Origin: Chloroflexota bacterium
Lineage (GTDB): Bacteria; Chloroflexota; Limnocylindria; Limnocylindrales; CSP1-4
Assembly (NCBI GenBank): GCA_021789435.1
Contig: JAJYJO010000012.1
Coordinates: 1-40,620 of the forward strand
Length of the DNA stretch: 40,620 nucleotides
Direction: 5' to 3'
Of this stretch, positions 1 to 6,882 are shown piece by piece. How positions within the stretch are numbered: position 1 is the stretch's first letter; each line of letters starts with the position of its first letter. A program made the position numbers and the translations under genes. The notes under the pieces were generated by a model, which ran no database searches, was not told the DNA's origin, and saw only the letters and a list, made by a program, of their open reading frames with translations.

Positions 1-13
1 CGGGGGGATCGCG

Positions 14-631
14 ATGGCGGTTGGGCGACCGCCGACGTGGAGATCAGCTGTCCGTCAGCGTGGAGGTCGCTGTCCGCCTACGGGGAGATTGGCATGTCCG
101 CTGTCACCGGCCCTCCTCGACGGCCCTGACGGCCCCGCGACGAGCTTCCTTCGCTCGCTCGCGACAGAGAGAATCGACGACTGGCGCGACGCCGGCCGGC
201 TCCTTGCAGAGAGCTGCCGGACGGTGCGACTCGTTCGCAACGCTCTCGGCAGCAGGGGTCTGACCCCGCCCGAGAAGGCCGAGCTTCTCGGCCTCTACGC
301 CGACGCCGCGGGCTTCCGGCCCCGAGTGCCCCTGAGCGCCGCCGAGATCGCCGAGCGGCTGCGGCCCCTTGTCGCCGCCCAGATCGAAGCCGAGCTAACC
401 GCCACGCGCTCCTGGCCCCTCCAGCGGGGCGCCCTCCGCGGGGTCTTCACTCGGGCGCTCGTTTCCCTTTGGGCTGACCTCACCGATGCTGCGCCGCCCC
501 TCCAATGCGCCACGGCCGGCTGCTCCGGCACCCTGCCGCCCACCCGCAACCGTCACTACTGCGAGACCTGCCAGGCCGACCGCCGCCGCGACGCCGTTCG
601 CCGCAGCCGGGCGCGCCCCCCCAAGGCTTGA
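14..631 (+). CDS. hypothetical protein with C-terminal cysteine cluster
   Basis: Unrecognised 205-residue protein. The frame is open back to the window edge, so the true start may lie upstream; the first ATG is at 14. The first 30 or so residues look less coding-like than the rest. The middle (about 45-165) is predicted helical. The end carries C-x4-C, then about a dozen residues, then YC-x2-C, followed by a run of arginines. This spacing suggests a small zinc-binding finger and recalls the CGNR-type finger at the C-terminus of some DNA-binding proteins, but the CGNR sequence itself is absent. It converges on the reverse transcriptase gene across a structured 172-base gap and lies in the same accessory segment, so it could be an island partner or simply a passenger. 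No function is assigned. Confidence 0.4.
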   Translation: MAVGRPPTWRSAVRQRGGRCPPTGRLACPLSPALLDGPDGPATSFLRSLATERIDDWRDAGRLLAESCRTVRLVRNALGSRGLTPPEKAELLGLYADAAGFRPRVPLSAAEIAERLRPLVAAQIEAELTATRSWPLQRGALRGVFTRALVSLWADLTDAAPPLQCATAGCSGTLPPTRNRHYCETCQADRRRDAVRRSRARPPKA

Positions 632-803
632 TCGGTTAGCGGGCGGCCCCCTGCCGGGTCCGCCCGGGTTGTCGATCCTGGCGCCCGACTGCCGCCCGTC
701 AAGGGTTCGCGGCCTGCGGCCGCCCGCCTCGGGGGACGCTCGCTGCGCTCGCCTCGGCGGCCCTTGACAGGCTGAGGGCGACATCCGCGGGCCCTGGCGC
801 TAG
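632..803. other. structured spacer between convergent genes
   Basis: This 172-base gap separates the 3' ends of the cysteine-cluster gene and the reverse transcriptase gene. GTCAAGGG at 698-705 is repeated in inverted form as CCCTTGAC at 761-768, enclosing a GC-rich segment that holds two copies of CGCCTCGG and several short palindromes. It may be a bidirectional terminator, although no T-run follows on either side, or part of a structured RNA. It does not show the 7-base core sites of an integron attC. Confidence 0.4.
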
Positions 804-2507
804 TCACCTCCCCCGAATCGATACTCGCCTCCGCAGGTCGATCAGCGAAGGGAGATCCGTACGACCGCGTAGATAGTCGACCGTCCTCCCCAGCGACGGC
901 ATCCGTCCAACGGCAGTGTTTGTCACGTCCCGCTGGAGCTCTCCTGCCCGAGCGAGTGCGACGAGATACCCACGCAGGAGCCCCGGCTCGTACTCGAACC
1001 TCACCGCGTCCTTAAGCCAGCTTAGGTCGGCAGCCCGACGCCCAGCTCCGATTACGTTCGCAGCGACGATGCGGTGGTACGAGGGCTGGTTGCGGTTCTC
1101 CACGACCCGACGGGCATACATCACCCACTCTGTAGGAATGCCACCGCCTTGCTCAATCATCGCCGCGAGCAGCCAGGTGCTCAGGAACGCCGACGTGTTC
1201 CTCTGCCCATCCTGAAGGAACGCCGTCAGGCGCCGTTGCACGGACACTCGGTCCAGGAACGGCAGCAGGTACTGAGGGCCGAGACTGCCAAGCGGTGCGA
1301 GGTCCTCGAACCGTTGGAGCACCAACTTCAGCGGTCCACTGTCCCGAAGGCGCCACAACCGGTACAGGCTGAAGCGCGCGCGCCGACCGTTCACGCGCCC
1401 GTCTGACCCCAATGCGCGCCGCAGAATCCGGCGCAGTTGGCCCCGCCCTACTCGATTTGGGGCTACCGACAGCCAGTACTGGGCAGCATCGAGCTCGGCG
1501 TCGGCCGTTGACTGCCGGGCAGCCTCGCCGACCAGCGGTGCCGTCTTGTCCGCCGACAACATGAGCCCACGAAGCCTGCACTCGCGTTGGAGCTGGCGCA
1601 TCCCCTCGACTGCCTCGCGGCGTGACCGAGCCAGCACCCGAATATCGTCCTGGTACCTCAGATACTGCCATGGACCCGCAATCATCACCTGGTCAACGGG
1701 CACGAGGTACAGGTTCCCGAGCACGCGCGATACGTCCGGTCCCTGCGGAATCCCCCGGCCACTTACCGTGGCCCAAGAGCCCAGCATCCTCTTGAGGCCC
1801 GCGGACACTTCCGCATCGGGGCCCAGCGCGTCGAACTCGGCGAACAGAATCCGGTGCTGTATGTTCTCGAAGTATCCCGACACGTCCGTCTTCACCATCC
1901 AGGTGAAGCCGTCATCGATTGCCTTCGCGACCTCCTTTTGCCACAGCACCCATTGCTCCGATCCCGACAACAGCAGATATGACGGATCGGCGGACGCGCG
2001 CGCCGAAAACACGGCCGGACTGAGGAGAGCCTCGATCCTCGGCATCACGGACCCGACGACAGCGTGATAGGCGACTCGATCTGCGAGCGACAAGAGCACG
2101 GCGGGCCGCGACAGAAACGGAGTCTTCGCCGCCTCGACCTCGACTGCGGCGTCGAACGGCCCCGGACCGGCGACCCTCGCAGCTGCAGCGGCCAGCACCT
2201 CCACCTGACTCTCCAGCTCGTCCTCGAACCGCAGGACGTCTGGCACCCACAGCTCAACGAGGTCGCGGTGTCGAAGTTGGACGAGCGCCCGTTCGAAGTC
2301 CAATCGTGGTGTTCCACGCGATGTCGGAGCGCTACCAACCCTTCCCAGAACCCGAGCTGGCACCACCGACGCCGCCTCAACCAGCCACTCCTTCCCAGGC
2401 TTGGCGGCTCGAACCTGCCCACCAGCCGCGCGCCGCCGCATCGTTGCGACGGAGACCCCAGCTCGCCGCGCCGCCTCTTCGATCGTCAGCAATTCCGGCC
2501 CGTCCAT
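804..2507 (-). CDS. HTH-fused reverse transcriptase, UG/Abi-like (candidate anti-phage RT)
   Basis: Predicted RNA-directed DNA polymerase of 567 residues. Residues 5-48 match an excisionase/MerR-type helix-turn-helix (LLTIEEAARRAGVSVATMRR). The polymerase core spans about 125-345. Motif A has catalytic Asp208 in KTDVSGYFENI, motif B is GIPQG at 252-256, and motif C is YQDD at 285-288 with Asp287/Asp288; LSADKT at 317-322 fits motif D. The remaining 200 or so residues are predicted all-helical with no maturase, endonuclease or integrase signature, as in AbiK-like and other UG-group defence RTs whose C-termini are helical repeats. The N-terminal DNA-binding domain is unusual for that group. The ATG at 2507 was chosen because it precedes the HTH and lies 6 bases after a TATACT hexamer. 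Codons are less GC-biased than in the core genes downstream, which suggests transfer. Family assignment is by motif reading only. Confidence 0.8.
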   Translation of the reverse strand: MDGPELLTIEEAARRAGVSVATMRRRAAGGQVRAAKPGKEWLVEAASVVPARVLGRVGSAPTSRGTPRLDFERALVQLRHRDLVELWVPDVLRFEDELESQVEVLAAAAARVAGPGPFDAAVEVEAAKTPFLSRPAVLLSLADRVAYHAVVGSVMPRIEALLSPAVFSARASADPSYLLLSGSEQWVLWQKEVAKAIDDGFTWMVKTDVSGYFENIQHRILFAEFDALGPDAEVSAGLKRMLGSWATVSGRGIPQGPDVSRVLGNLYLVPVDQVMIAGPWQYLRYQDDIRVLARSRREAVEGMRQLQRECRLRGLMLSADKTAPLVGEAARQSTADAELDAAQYWLSVAPNRVGRGQLRRILRRALGSDGRVNGRRARFSLYRLWRLRDSGPLKLVLQRFEDLAPLGSLGPQYLLPFLDRVSVQRRLTAFLQDGQRNTSAFLSTWLLAAMIEQGGGIPTEWVMYARRVVENRNQPSYHRIVAANVIGAGRRAADLSWLKDAVRFEYEPGLLRGYLVALARAGELQRDVTNTAVGRMPSLGRTVDYLRGRTDLPSLIDLRRRVSIRGR

Positions 2508-2513
2508 GGCAGC

Positions 2514-2519
2514 AGTATA
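2514..2519 (-). promoter_or_regulatory. -10 box of the RT gene, leaderless
   Basis: TATACT on the minus strand ends 6 bases before the ATG at 2507, so transcription would begin at or next to the start codon. No ribosome binding site is present. No convincing -35 is visible; the nearest TTGA-like hexamer is about 20 bases upstream, inside the palindromic repeats. Confidence 0.55.
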
Positions 2520-2528
2520 CGGGGCCAG

Positions 2529-2551
2529 TGAGCGTGTGCGCTCAATGAGCG
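2529..2551. promoter_or_regulatory. putative operator: three TGAGCG half-sites
   Basis: TGAGCG lies at 2529-2534, CGCTCA at 2539-2544 and TGAGCG again at 2546-2551. The first and second form an inverted repeat with a 4-base spacer; the second and third form a 13-base palindrome around one A. The cluster sits just upstream of the RT -10 box and touches an ATG at 2545 that opens a frame into the comM remnant. It is well placed to be bound by a dimeric repressor, possibly the RT's own helix-turn-helix domain (inference). Confidence 0.5.
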
Positions 2552-2640
2552 TTTCCCTGCCGGTCAGGTCTATTGCCGACGTGGGTCGGCCTGCGTCCCC
2601 GAGGCACGGCTCTGCCTCAGCGTTCGAGTGGCATTGGCGC

Positions 2641-3288
2641 ACACTGGCCAGCGACGGAGTCCTGTTTTTGGACGAGCTGGCCGAGTTCGACCGCGATGCG
2701 CTCGAGGCGCTGCGTGGCCCGCTCGAGGACGGCCGGGTGGCGATCGCCCGGGTCGGCCGGGCGGTCGTCCTGCCCTCGCGCTTCCAGCTGGTGGCGGCGA
2801 TGAATCCCTGCCCGTGCGGCCATGCGGGCGACGATACGGTGCCCTGCCGCTGCCCTCGGGCCGTCGCCGGCCGGTACGCGGCCCGGATCTCGGGTCCGCT
2901 GCGCGACCGGATCGACCTATGGGTGGCGATGCCCAGGATCGCGCCGGCGGAGCTCGTCCGCGGGCCGGCGCCGGAGGGTTCGGCCGCGGTCGCCGAGCGG
3001 ATCGCGACGGCGCGTCGCCTGCAGCTGGCAAGGTCCGGCCGTCTCAACTGCCGGCTCTCCGGCCGCGCGCTCCGGGCCGCCTGCCGGCTCGGACCGACGG
3101 CGGAAGCCCGGGCGATCGCGATCGCCGATGCGCGCGACCTGTCGGCCCGCGGCACCGAGCGGCTCCTGCGCGTCGCCCGCACGATCGCCGACCTGGGCGG
3201 CGCCGAGCGCGTCGCCTGCGAGGACCTCGACGAGGCCTCCCGCTACCGCCAGCCGGGCGGCCTGGACCTCCGGCAGGGAGCGGCGTGA
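2641..3288 (+). pseudogene. comM: 3' remnant of comM (YifB-type Mg-chelatase-like AAA+ ATPase)
   Basis: ComM is an AAA+ hexameric helicase that aids branch migration of incoming DNA during natural transformation. Only the C-terminal part remains. Homology starts just before Walker B (DGVLFLDELAEF) and runs through the NPCPCG cysteine segment, the RISGPLRDRID sensor region and the Mg-chelatase C-terminal helical domain to a normal stop. The N-terminal domain and Walker A are absent. Upstream, the frame stays open into unrelated island sequence, with a possible ATG at 2545 that would give a 247-residue product without an ATP-binding loop. The stop overlaps the dprA start (TGATG), so transcription from the island side may still feed dprA. 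Whether the 5' half lies beyond the left edge of the window cannot be seen. Confidence 0.8.
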
Positions 3289-4640
3289 TGCTCGGCATCG
3301 CGCGCGACGGTCCGCTCGGAGGAACCGGCTCCCTCGCGGTGCCGGACCTCGCGCCGGACCTGCTGCCCGGGACGGGTGCCACCGGGGGCGGCACCGGGGA
3401 CGGCGCCCGCCGGGAGCCCCCGTCCGATGCGGAGCGCGCCGCCGAGCAGGACGCCTGGGCCGTGCTGGCCGCGATCTCCGGCCTGGGCCCGGTCGCCTTC
3501 GGCGCTCTGCTCGGTCGGTTCGGGAGCGGCCGGGCGATCCTGGCCGCGGCCGCCGGCCGTGGGACGACCGGCCTCATCATCACCGGCGAGGGACGACGCG
3601 TGGTCGGCGAGGACCTGGCCGCGCGGATCGGCGAGGCGGCCCGGTCGGCGGAGCGGACGCTGGACCTGATCCGGCGCGCCGGCCTGGCCGTGATCACCCT
3701 GGAGGACCCGGCCTATCCCCGCCGGCTCCTCGAAATCGAGATGCCGCCCCACGTCCTGTTCGTGCGGGGCGACCGCGGGGCGCTTGCCGCGGACCGCGCG
3801 GTCGCCGTGGTGGGGACGCGTCGCCCGTCCGAGCTCGGCAGGCGCCTCGCCGGCCGGATCTCCGGGGCGATCGCTCGCGCCGGGGCCTGCGTCGTCTCCG
3901 GCCTGGCCGTGGGGATCGACGGGTGCGCCCACGCGGCGGCCGTCGCGGAGCGCGCCCCCACCGTGGCGGTTCTCGGCGGCGGCCACGAGCGGCTCTTCCC
4001 GCGGGCCCACCGGCGCCTGGCCGAGTCGATCGTGGCGACCGGCGGCGCGGTCGTCTCCGAGCTGCCGCCGGAGGCGACGCCGACGCGGGGGACCTTCCCG
4101 CGGCGCAACCGCCTGGTCAGCGGCCTGAGCGAGGCGACGGTCGTCGTCGAGGCGCCACACCGGAGCGGCGCTCTGATCACCGCCGGCTGGGCGCTCGAGC
4201 AGGGTCGAGGCTGCTACATCGTCCCGGGTCCGCTCGACGCCCCGGCGGCCGGCGGCGGCCTCGCCTTCCTCCGCGCCTACCCGGGCGAGGCCCGGGTCGT
4301 GGCCGGGATCCCGGAGCTGCTCGAGGACCTGGATCTCGTGGCCGCGTCGCCCGCGGCCGGCGGCCGGCGCCAGGGTCCGCCCCGCGCCGTGGGGCGAGCG
4401 TCGGCCGCGGCCGCGCTGGCGGAGCTCGGGTCGGCCGAACGGGCCGTGGCCCGCGCCCTCGTCGCCGGCCGAGCGACGGCGGACCAGCTCCAGGCCGCGA
4501 CCGGCCTGCCGATCGCGACGGTCCTGGGGACGCTGACGCTGCTGGAGATCCGGGGCCTGGCCGTCTCGGCCTACGGCCGCTCCCGGCCGGCCGGCCTGCT
4601 GGCGACGACCGATCCGGCGGACCTGCCGGCCGCCGGGTGA
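3288..4640 (+). CDS. dprA: DNA processing protein DprA
   Basis: DprA (Smf) binds incoming single-stranded DNA in the cytoplasm and loads RecA during transformation. The 450-residue product has an N-terminal helical (SAM-like) region at about 50-110 and a Rossmann-like core with VGTRRPSELG, SGLAVGIDGCAH, FPRRNR and RSGALITA, all hallmark DprA motifs. A C-terminal winged-helix (DML1-like) domain occupies roughly the last 70 residues. The first 50 residues are low-complexity Gly/Ala/Pro. The ATG overlaps the comM stop, which suggests translational coupling. The usual partner comM is broken, so competence may be altered in this strain. The stop codon lies inside a short tandem repeat. Confidence 0.93.
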   Translation: MLGIARDGPLGGTGSLAVPDLAPDLLPGTGATGGGTGDGARREPPSDAERAAEQDAWAVLAAISGLGPVAFGALLGRFGSGRAILAAAAGRGTTGLIITGEGRRVVGEDLAARIGEAARSAERTLDLIRRAGLAVITLEDPAYPRRLLEIEMPPHVLFVRGDRGALAADRAVAVVGTRRPSELGRRLAGRISGAIARAGACVVSGLAVGIDGCAHAAAVAERAPTVAVLGGGHERLFPRAHRRLAESIVATGGAVVSELPPEATPTRGTFPRRNRLVSGLSEATVVVEAPHRSGALITAGWALEQGRGCYIVPGPLDAPAAGGGLAFLRAYPGEARVVAGIPELLEDLDLVAASPAAGGRRQGPPRAVGRASAAAALAELGSAERAVARALVAGRATADQLQAATGLPIATVLGTLTLLEIRGLAVSAYGRSRPAGLLATTDPADLPAAG

Positions 4641-4662
4641 GGCCGCCGGGTGAGGCCGCCGG
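4629..4662 (+). repeat. 13-bp tandem repeat over the dprA stop
   Basis: The unit GCCGCCGGGTGAG is present twice in full (4629-4641, 4642-4654) and once in part (4655-4662). The dprA stop codon lies in the first copy. This looks like recent slippage. Confidence 0.75.
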
Positions 4663-4673
4663 GACAGGCCGGT

Positions 4674-4703
4674 TTGCCACGCCCCCGGGCCAGGTTGTAC
4701 CCT
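4674..4703 (+). promoter_or_regulatory. promoter of the CAP-domain gene
   Basis: TTGCCA (4674-4679) and TACCCT (4698-4703) are separated by 18 bases and give a sigma-70-like promoter with a leader of roughly 70 bases. A near-palindrome at 4712-4729 (CTCGG, GGGCCC, CCGAG with one wobble) sits next to the expected transcription start and could be an operator or a leader hairpin. Confidence 0.45.
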
Positions 4704-4779
4704 TCCGACGACTCGGGGGGCCCTCCGAGCGAGGGGTCAGACAGCTCGGCCCAGCCACCACCACCAGGGAGACTGTCTG

Positions 4780-6429
4780 TTGCGGAAGCTCGCGGCCGCG
4801 ATCCTTGCGTTGCCCGTGATCGGCATCCTCTACGTATCCGTCCTCCTCCGGCGATCGATCGCGGCGCGCATCGGGCTCGCGGTCGGGGTCGGCTCGCTGA
4901 TCGGGATGGCCGCCCTGAGCGCCCTCGCAACGCCGGGCCAGGCCCGTCCTCCGTCCAGGATCGTGCCGGTGGCGGAGACCCGCTTCAGCGCCATCCTCGA
5001 GCTCGGCCATGCCCCGAACCTGCCGATCGTCATCGACTTCAGCCAGCCGATGAACCGCGCCAGCGTGGCGGAGGCCCTGACGGTCGCCCCGTCCACCGGC
5101 GTCCGACTGAGCTGGAACGCGGACGGCCGAGAGCTGACGGTCCGGCCGGCGACGCTCTGGGTGCCGGCCACCTACTACGCCATCACCGTCGGGACGGGTG
5201 CCCGCGACGAGGCGGGCGCGGCCCTCGGGAAACCGGTCCGGGCGCTCTTCCTGACCCAGGCAGCCGCCCAGGGGCGGATCGCCGCCGCCACCACGACCGG
5301 CGACCGGGTCCCCGTCAGCACCGCCTTCCGGCTGGTCTTCGACCGGCCGGTCCTGGTCAACTCGGCCAAGGTCGCCTTCCAGATCGAACCGGCCGTCAAC
5401 GGCGTGCTGGCCCCGGATGCCGGCGGCGCCGCCTCGGCCGGCTTCACGTTCACGGCGGCCACGCCCCTCCGGGCCGACACGACCTACACCATCACGCTGG
5501 CCAGCCTGGTGGTGGACGAGGACGGGCTGCCGATCGGCGGGGTCGATCCGCTCACCGTGCGCACCGTCGCCGCGCCGTCCGTGGTCCGCTTCCGGCCGCT
5601 GGCCGGCACGACCGGCGTCGCGACCGACGCGCTCCTCTCCGTGCGCTTCACGCGGGCGATGGATGAGTCGAGCACGGCGGCCGCCTTCACGGTCCGGGCC
5701 GGGACGACCGCAGTGAAGGGCAAGACCAGTTGGGCCGAAGGCGACACGGTGCTGGTCTTCGACCCGAGCGCCAGCCTGCCCTACGGCACGAAGGTGACGA
5801 TGACGGTGGCGGCCACCGCCCGGGCCAGGGACGGTGCGGCTCTGGACGCCGCGCACAGCGCCACCTTCACGACCCTGGCCAAGCCGGTCGCGGCCCGAAC
5901 GACCACGACGCGCGGCACCAGCACCGTGATCCCGACCGGCGGCGCCACCGCCGGCGGCGCGCCCTGGTATGCCGTCGAGACCTATTACCTGCGCCTGATG
6001 AACTGCACCCGGACGGGGGGCTGGGTCTACACCGGCGGCCGCTGCGGGGCCGTGCCGGCCGGCCGGACGGTCCGTCCGCCGGCCGCAGCGCTCGCCCTCG
6101 ATGCCGGGATCTCCAGCCGCGTCTCGCGCCCGTACGCCAAGATCATCGCCACGGCGGGGGTCTGCGATCACTTCTACGGCAGCACCCCGAAGGCCCGCCT
6201 GGACGCCGCCGGCTACACCAGCGGCAACTGGGGCGAGAATGTCGGCTGCCCATCGGGCGACCCGTACGTCGGCATGGTCGCGGTCGAGATCTTCTTCCAG
6301 AACGAGGCGCCCTACCCGGCCGGCCTCAACCATTACACGAACCTGATGGATCCGACCTTCCATCGGGCGGGCGTGGGTGTCTGGGTCTACGCCGGCCGGG
6401 TTCGGGTCGTCATCGACTTCAACCCGTGA
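4780..6429 (+). CDS. membrane-anchored Ig-like/CAP-domain protein
   Basis: Probable cell-surface protein of 549 residues. Two hydrophobic segments in the first 55 residues suggest N-terminal anchoring or export. Three Big_5/SbsA-type Ig-like repeats follow (about 65-160, 165-270, 275-365), each with the hallmark stretch FSQPMN, FDRPV or FTRAMD. A Thr-rich linker precedes a C-terminal CAP/SCP domain (about 435-549) with CDHFYG, GENVG and NHYTNLMDPTFHRAGVGVW, which keeps the usual His and Glu positions. Bacterial CAP domains occur in secreted proteins of mostly unknown activity. The TTG start is preceded by AGGGAGA at 4767-4773. The next gene begins on its stop codon. Confidence 0.8.
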   Translation: MRKLAAAILALPVIGILYVSVLLRRSIAARIGLAVGVGSLIGMAALSALATPGQARPPSRIVPVAETRFSAILELGHAPNLPIVIDFSQPMNRASVAEALTVAPSTGVRLSWNADGRELTVRPATLWVPATYYAITVGTGARDEAGAALGKPVRALFLTQAAAQGRIAAATTTGDRVPVSTAFRLVFDRPVLVNSAKVAFQIEPAVNGVLAPDAGGAASAGFTFTAATPLRADTTYTITLASLVVDEDGLPIGGVDPLTVRTVAAPSVVRFRPLAGTTGVATDALLSVRFTRAMDESSTAAAFTVRAGTTAVKGKTSWAEGDTVLVFDPSASLPYGTKVTMTVAATARARDGAALDAAHSATFTTLAKPVAARTTTTRGTSTVIPTGGATAGGAPWYAVETYYLRLMNCTRTGGWVYTGGRCGAVPAGRTVRPPAAALALDAGISSRVSRPYAKIIATAGVCDHFYGSTPKARLDAAGYTSGNWGENVGCPSGDPYVGMVAVEIFFQNEAPYPAGLNHYTNLMDPTFHRAGVGVWVYAGRVRVVIDFNP

Positions 6430-6773
6430 CGCTGCCGCCCGCGGGCGGGGTGACGATCCGCAACGCCGTCGTCCATCTCCACAACGAGCAGCCATTGCTG
6501 GCCGATCTGTTCAGCCTCCCGACGGCCGCGGACGCCTGTCTGGTCTGCACCAACCTGCGAATGCTCAACGGCAGCCGGCCGGTCTTCGTCGACCGGACCG
6601 ATTCCACCTTCCTCTTCCCGCTCGGCCACGTCCGCTTCGTGGAGATCCCGTCGCGACCGGTGCCGGCAGCGGACGAGGGCCGCGACGAGGGCCGGGCCGA
6701 ACGCCCGCCGGCCGAGCCGGAGGCCGAGCTGGAGATCGACGAGGAGCTGCTGCGCCGCGTCCGCGAGGCCTGA
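6426..6773 (+). CDS. small conserved-looking hypothetical protein
   Basis: Unrecognised 115-residue protein. The first 75 residues have a beta-rich pattern (IRNAVVHLHNEQPLLADLF, then a CLVCTNLRML stretch, then FLFPLGHVRFVEI). This could be a small beta-barrel of the DUF6812 kind, a weak resemblance only. The C-terminal 35 residues are acidic and disordered. The GTG at 6426 overlaps the upstream stop as GTGA, a junction used repeatedly in this window. An alternative GTG at 6450 lies behind a perfect 14-base palindrome (6435-6448) and a G-rich stretch. Confidence 0.6.
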   Translation: MTLPPAGGVTIRNAVVHLHNEQPLLADLFSLPTAADACLVCTNLRMLNGSRPVFVDRTDSTFLFPLGHVRFVEIPSRPVPAADEGRDEGRAERPPAEPEAELEIDEELLRRVREA

Positions 6774-6867
6774 GAGAGGGGACCCGTCCGCCCTCGGCAG
6801 GGTGGGCCCGCCAGGCCGCCCCGGCCGGGAGGAAGGCGGCAAGGATCGGCCGCCAATGGCACGATGC

Positions 6868-6873
6868 TAGACT
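6868..6873 (+). promoter_or_regulatory. -10 box of topA, leaderless
   Basis: TAGACT ends 9 bases before the topA ATG and no ribosome binding site lies between. The following bases (TTCCGC) resemble those after the hisS -10 box. No clear -35 is seen. Confidence 0.5.
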
Positions 6874-6882
6874 TCCGCGCTG

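Noticed and set aside
632-803. Integron attC site
   Set aside because: Inverted sequences are present, but the RYYYAAC and GTTRRRY core sites are not properly placed and no integron integrase is visible.
804-2507. Group II intron, retron or diversity-generating retroelement as identity of the RT
   Set aside because: No maturase or endonuclease domain, no msr/msd-like inverted repeats at the 5' side, and no template/variable repeat pair with a target gene in view. The left flank is missing, so the rejection is provisional.
2560-2640. Degenerate RPFRAPHH-like comM sequence upstream of the remnant
   Set aside because: RPASPRH gives a chance resemblance, but spacing to Walker B is about 12 residues short and nothing else matches.
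4177-6495. Very long minus-strand open frame (772 codons) opposite dprA and the CAP-domain gene
   Set aside because: It is the complement of two well-supported genes, its product is Arg/Gly/Pro-rich without motifs, and high GC makes such frames common.
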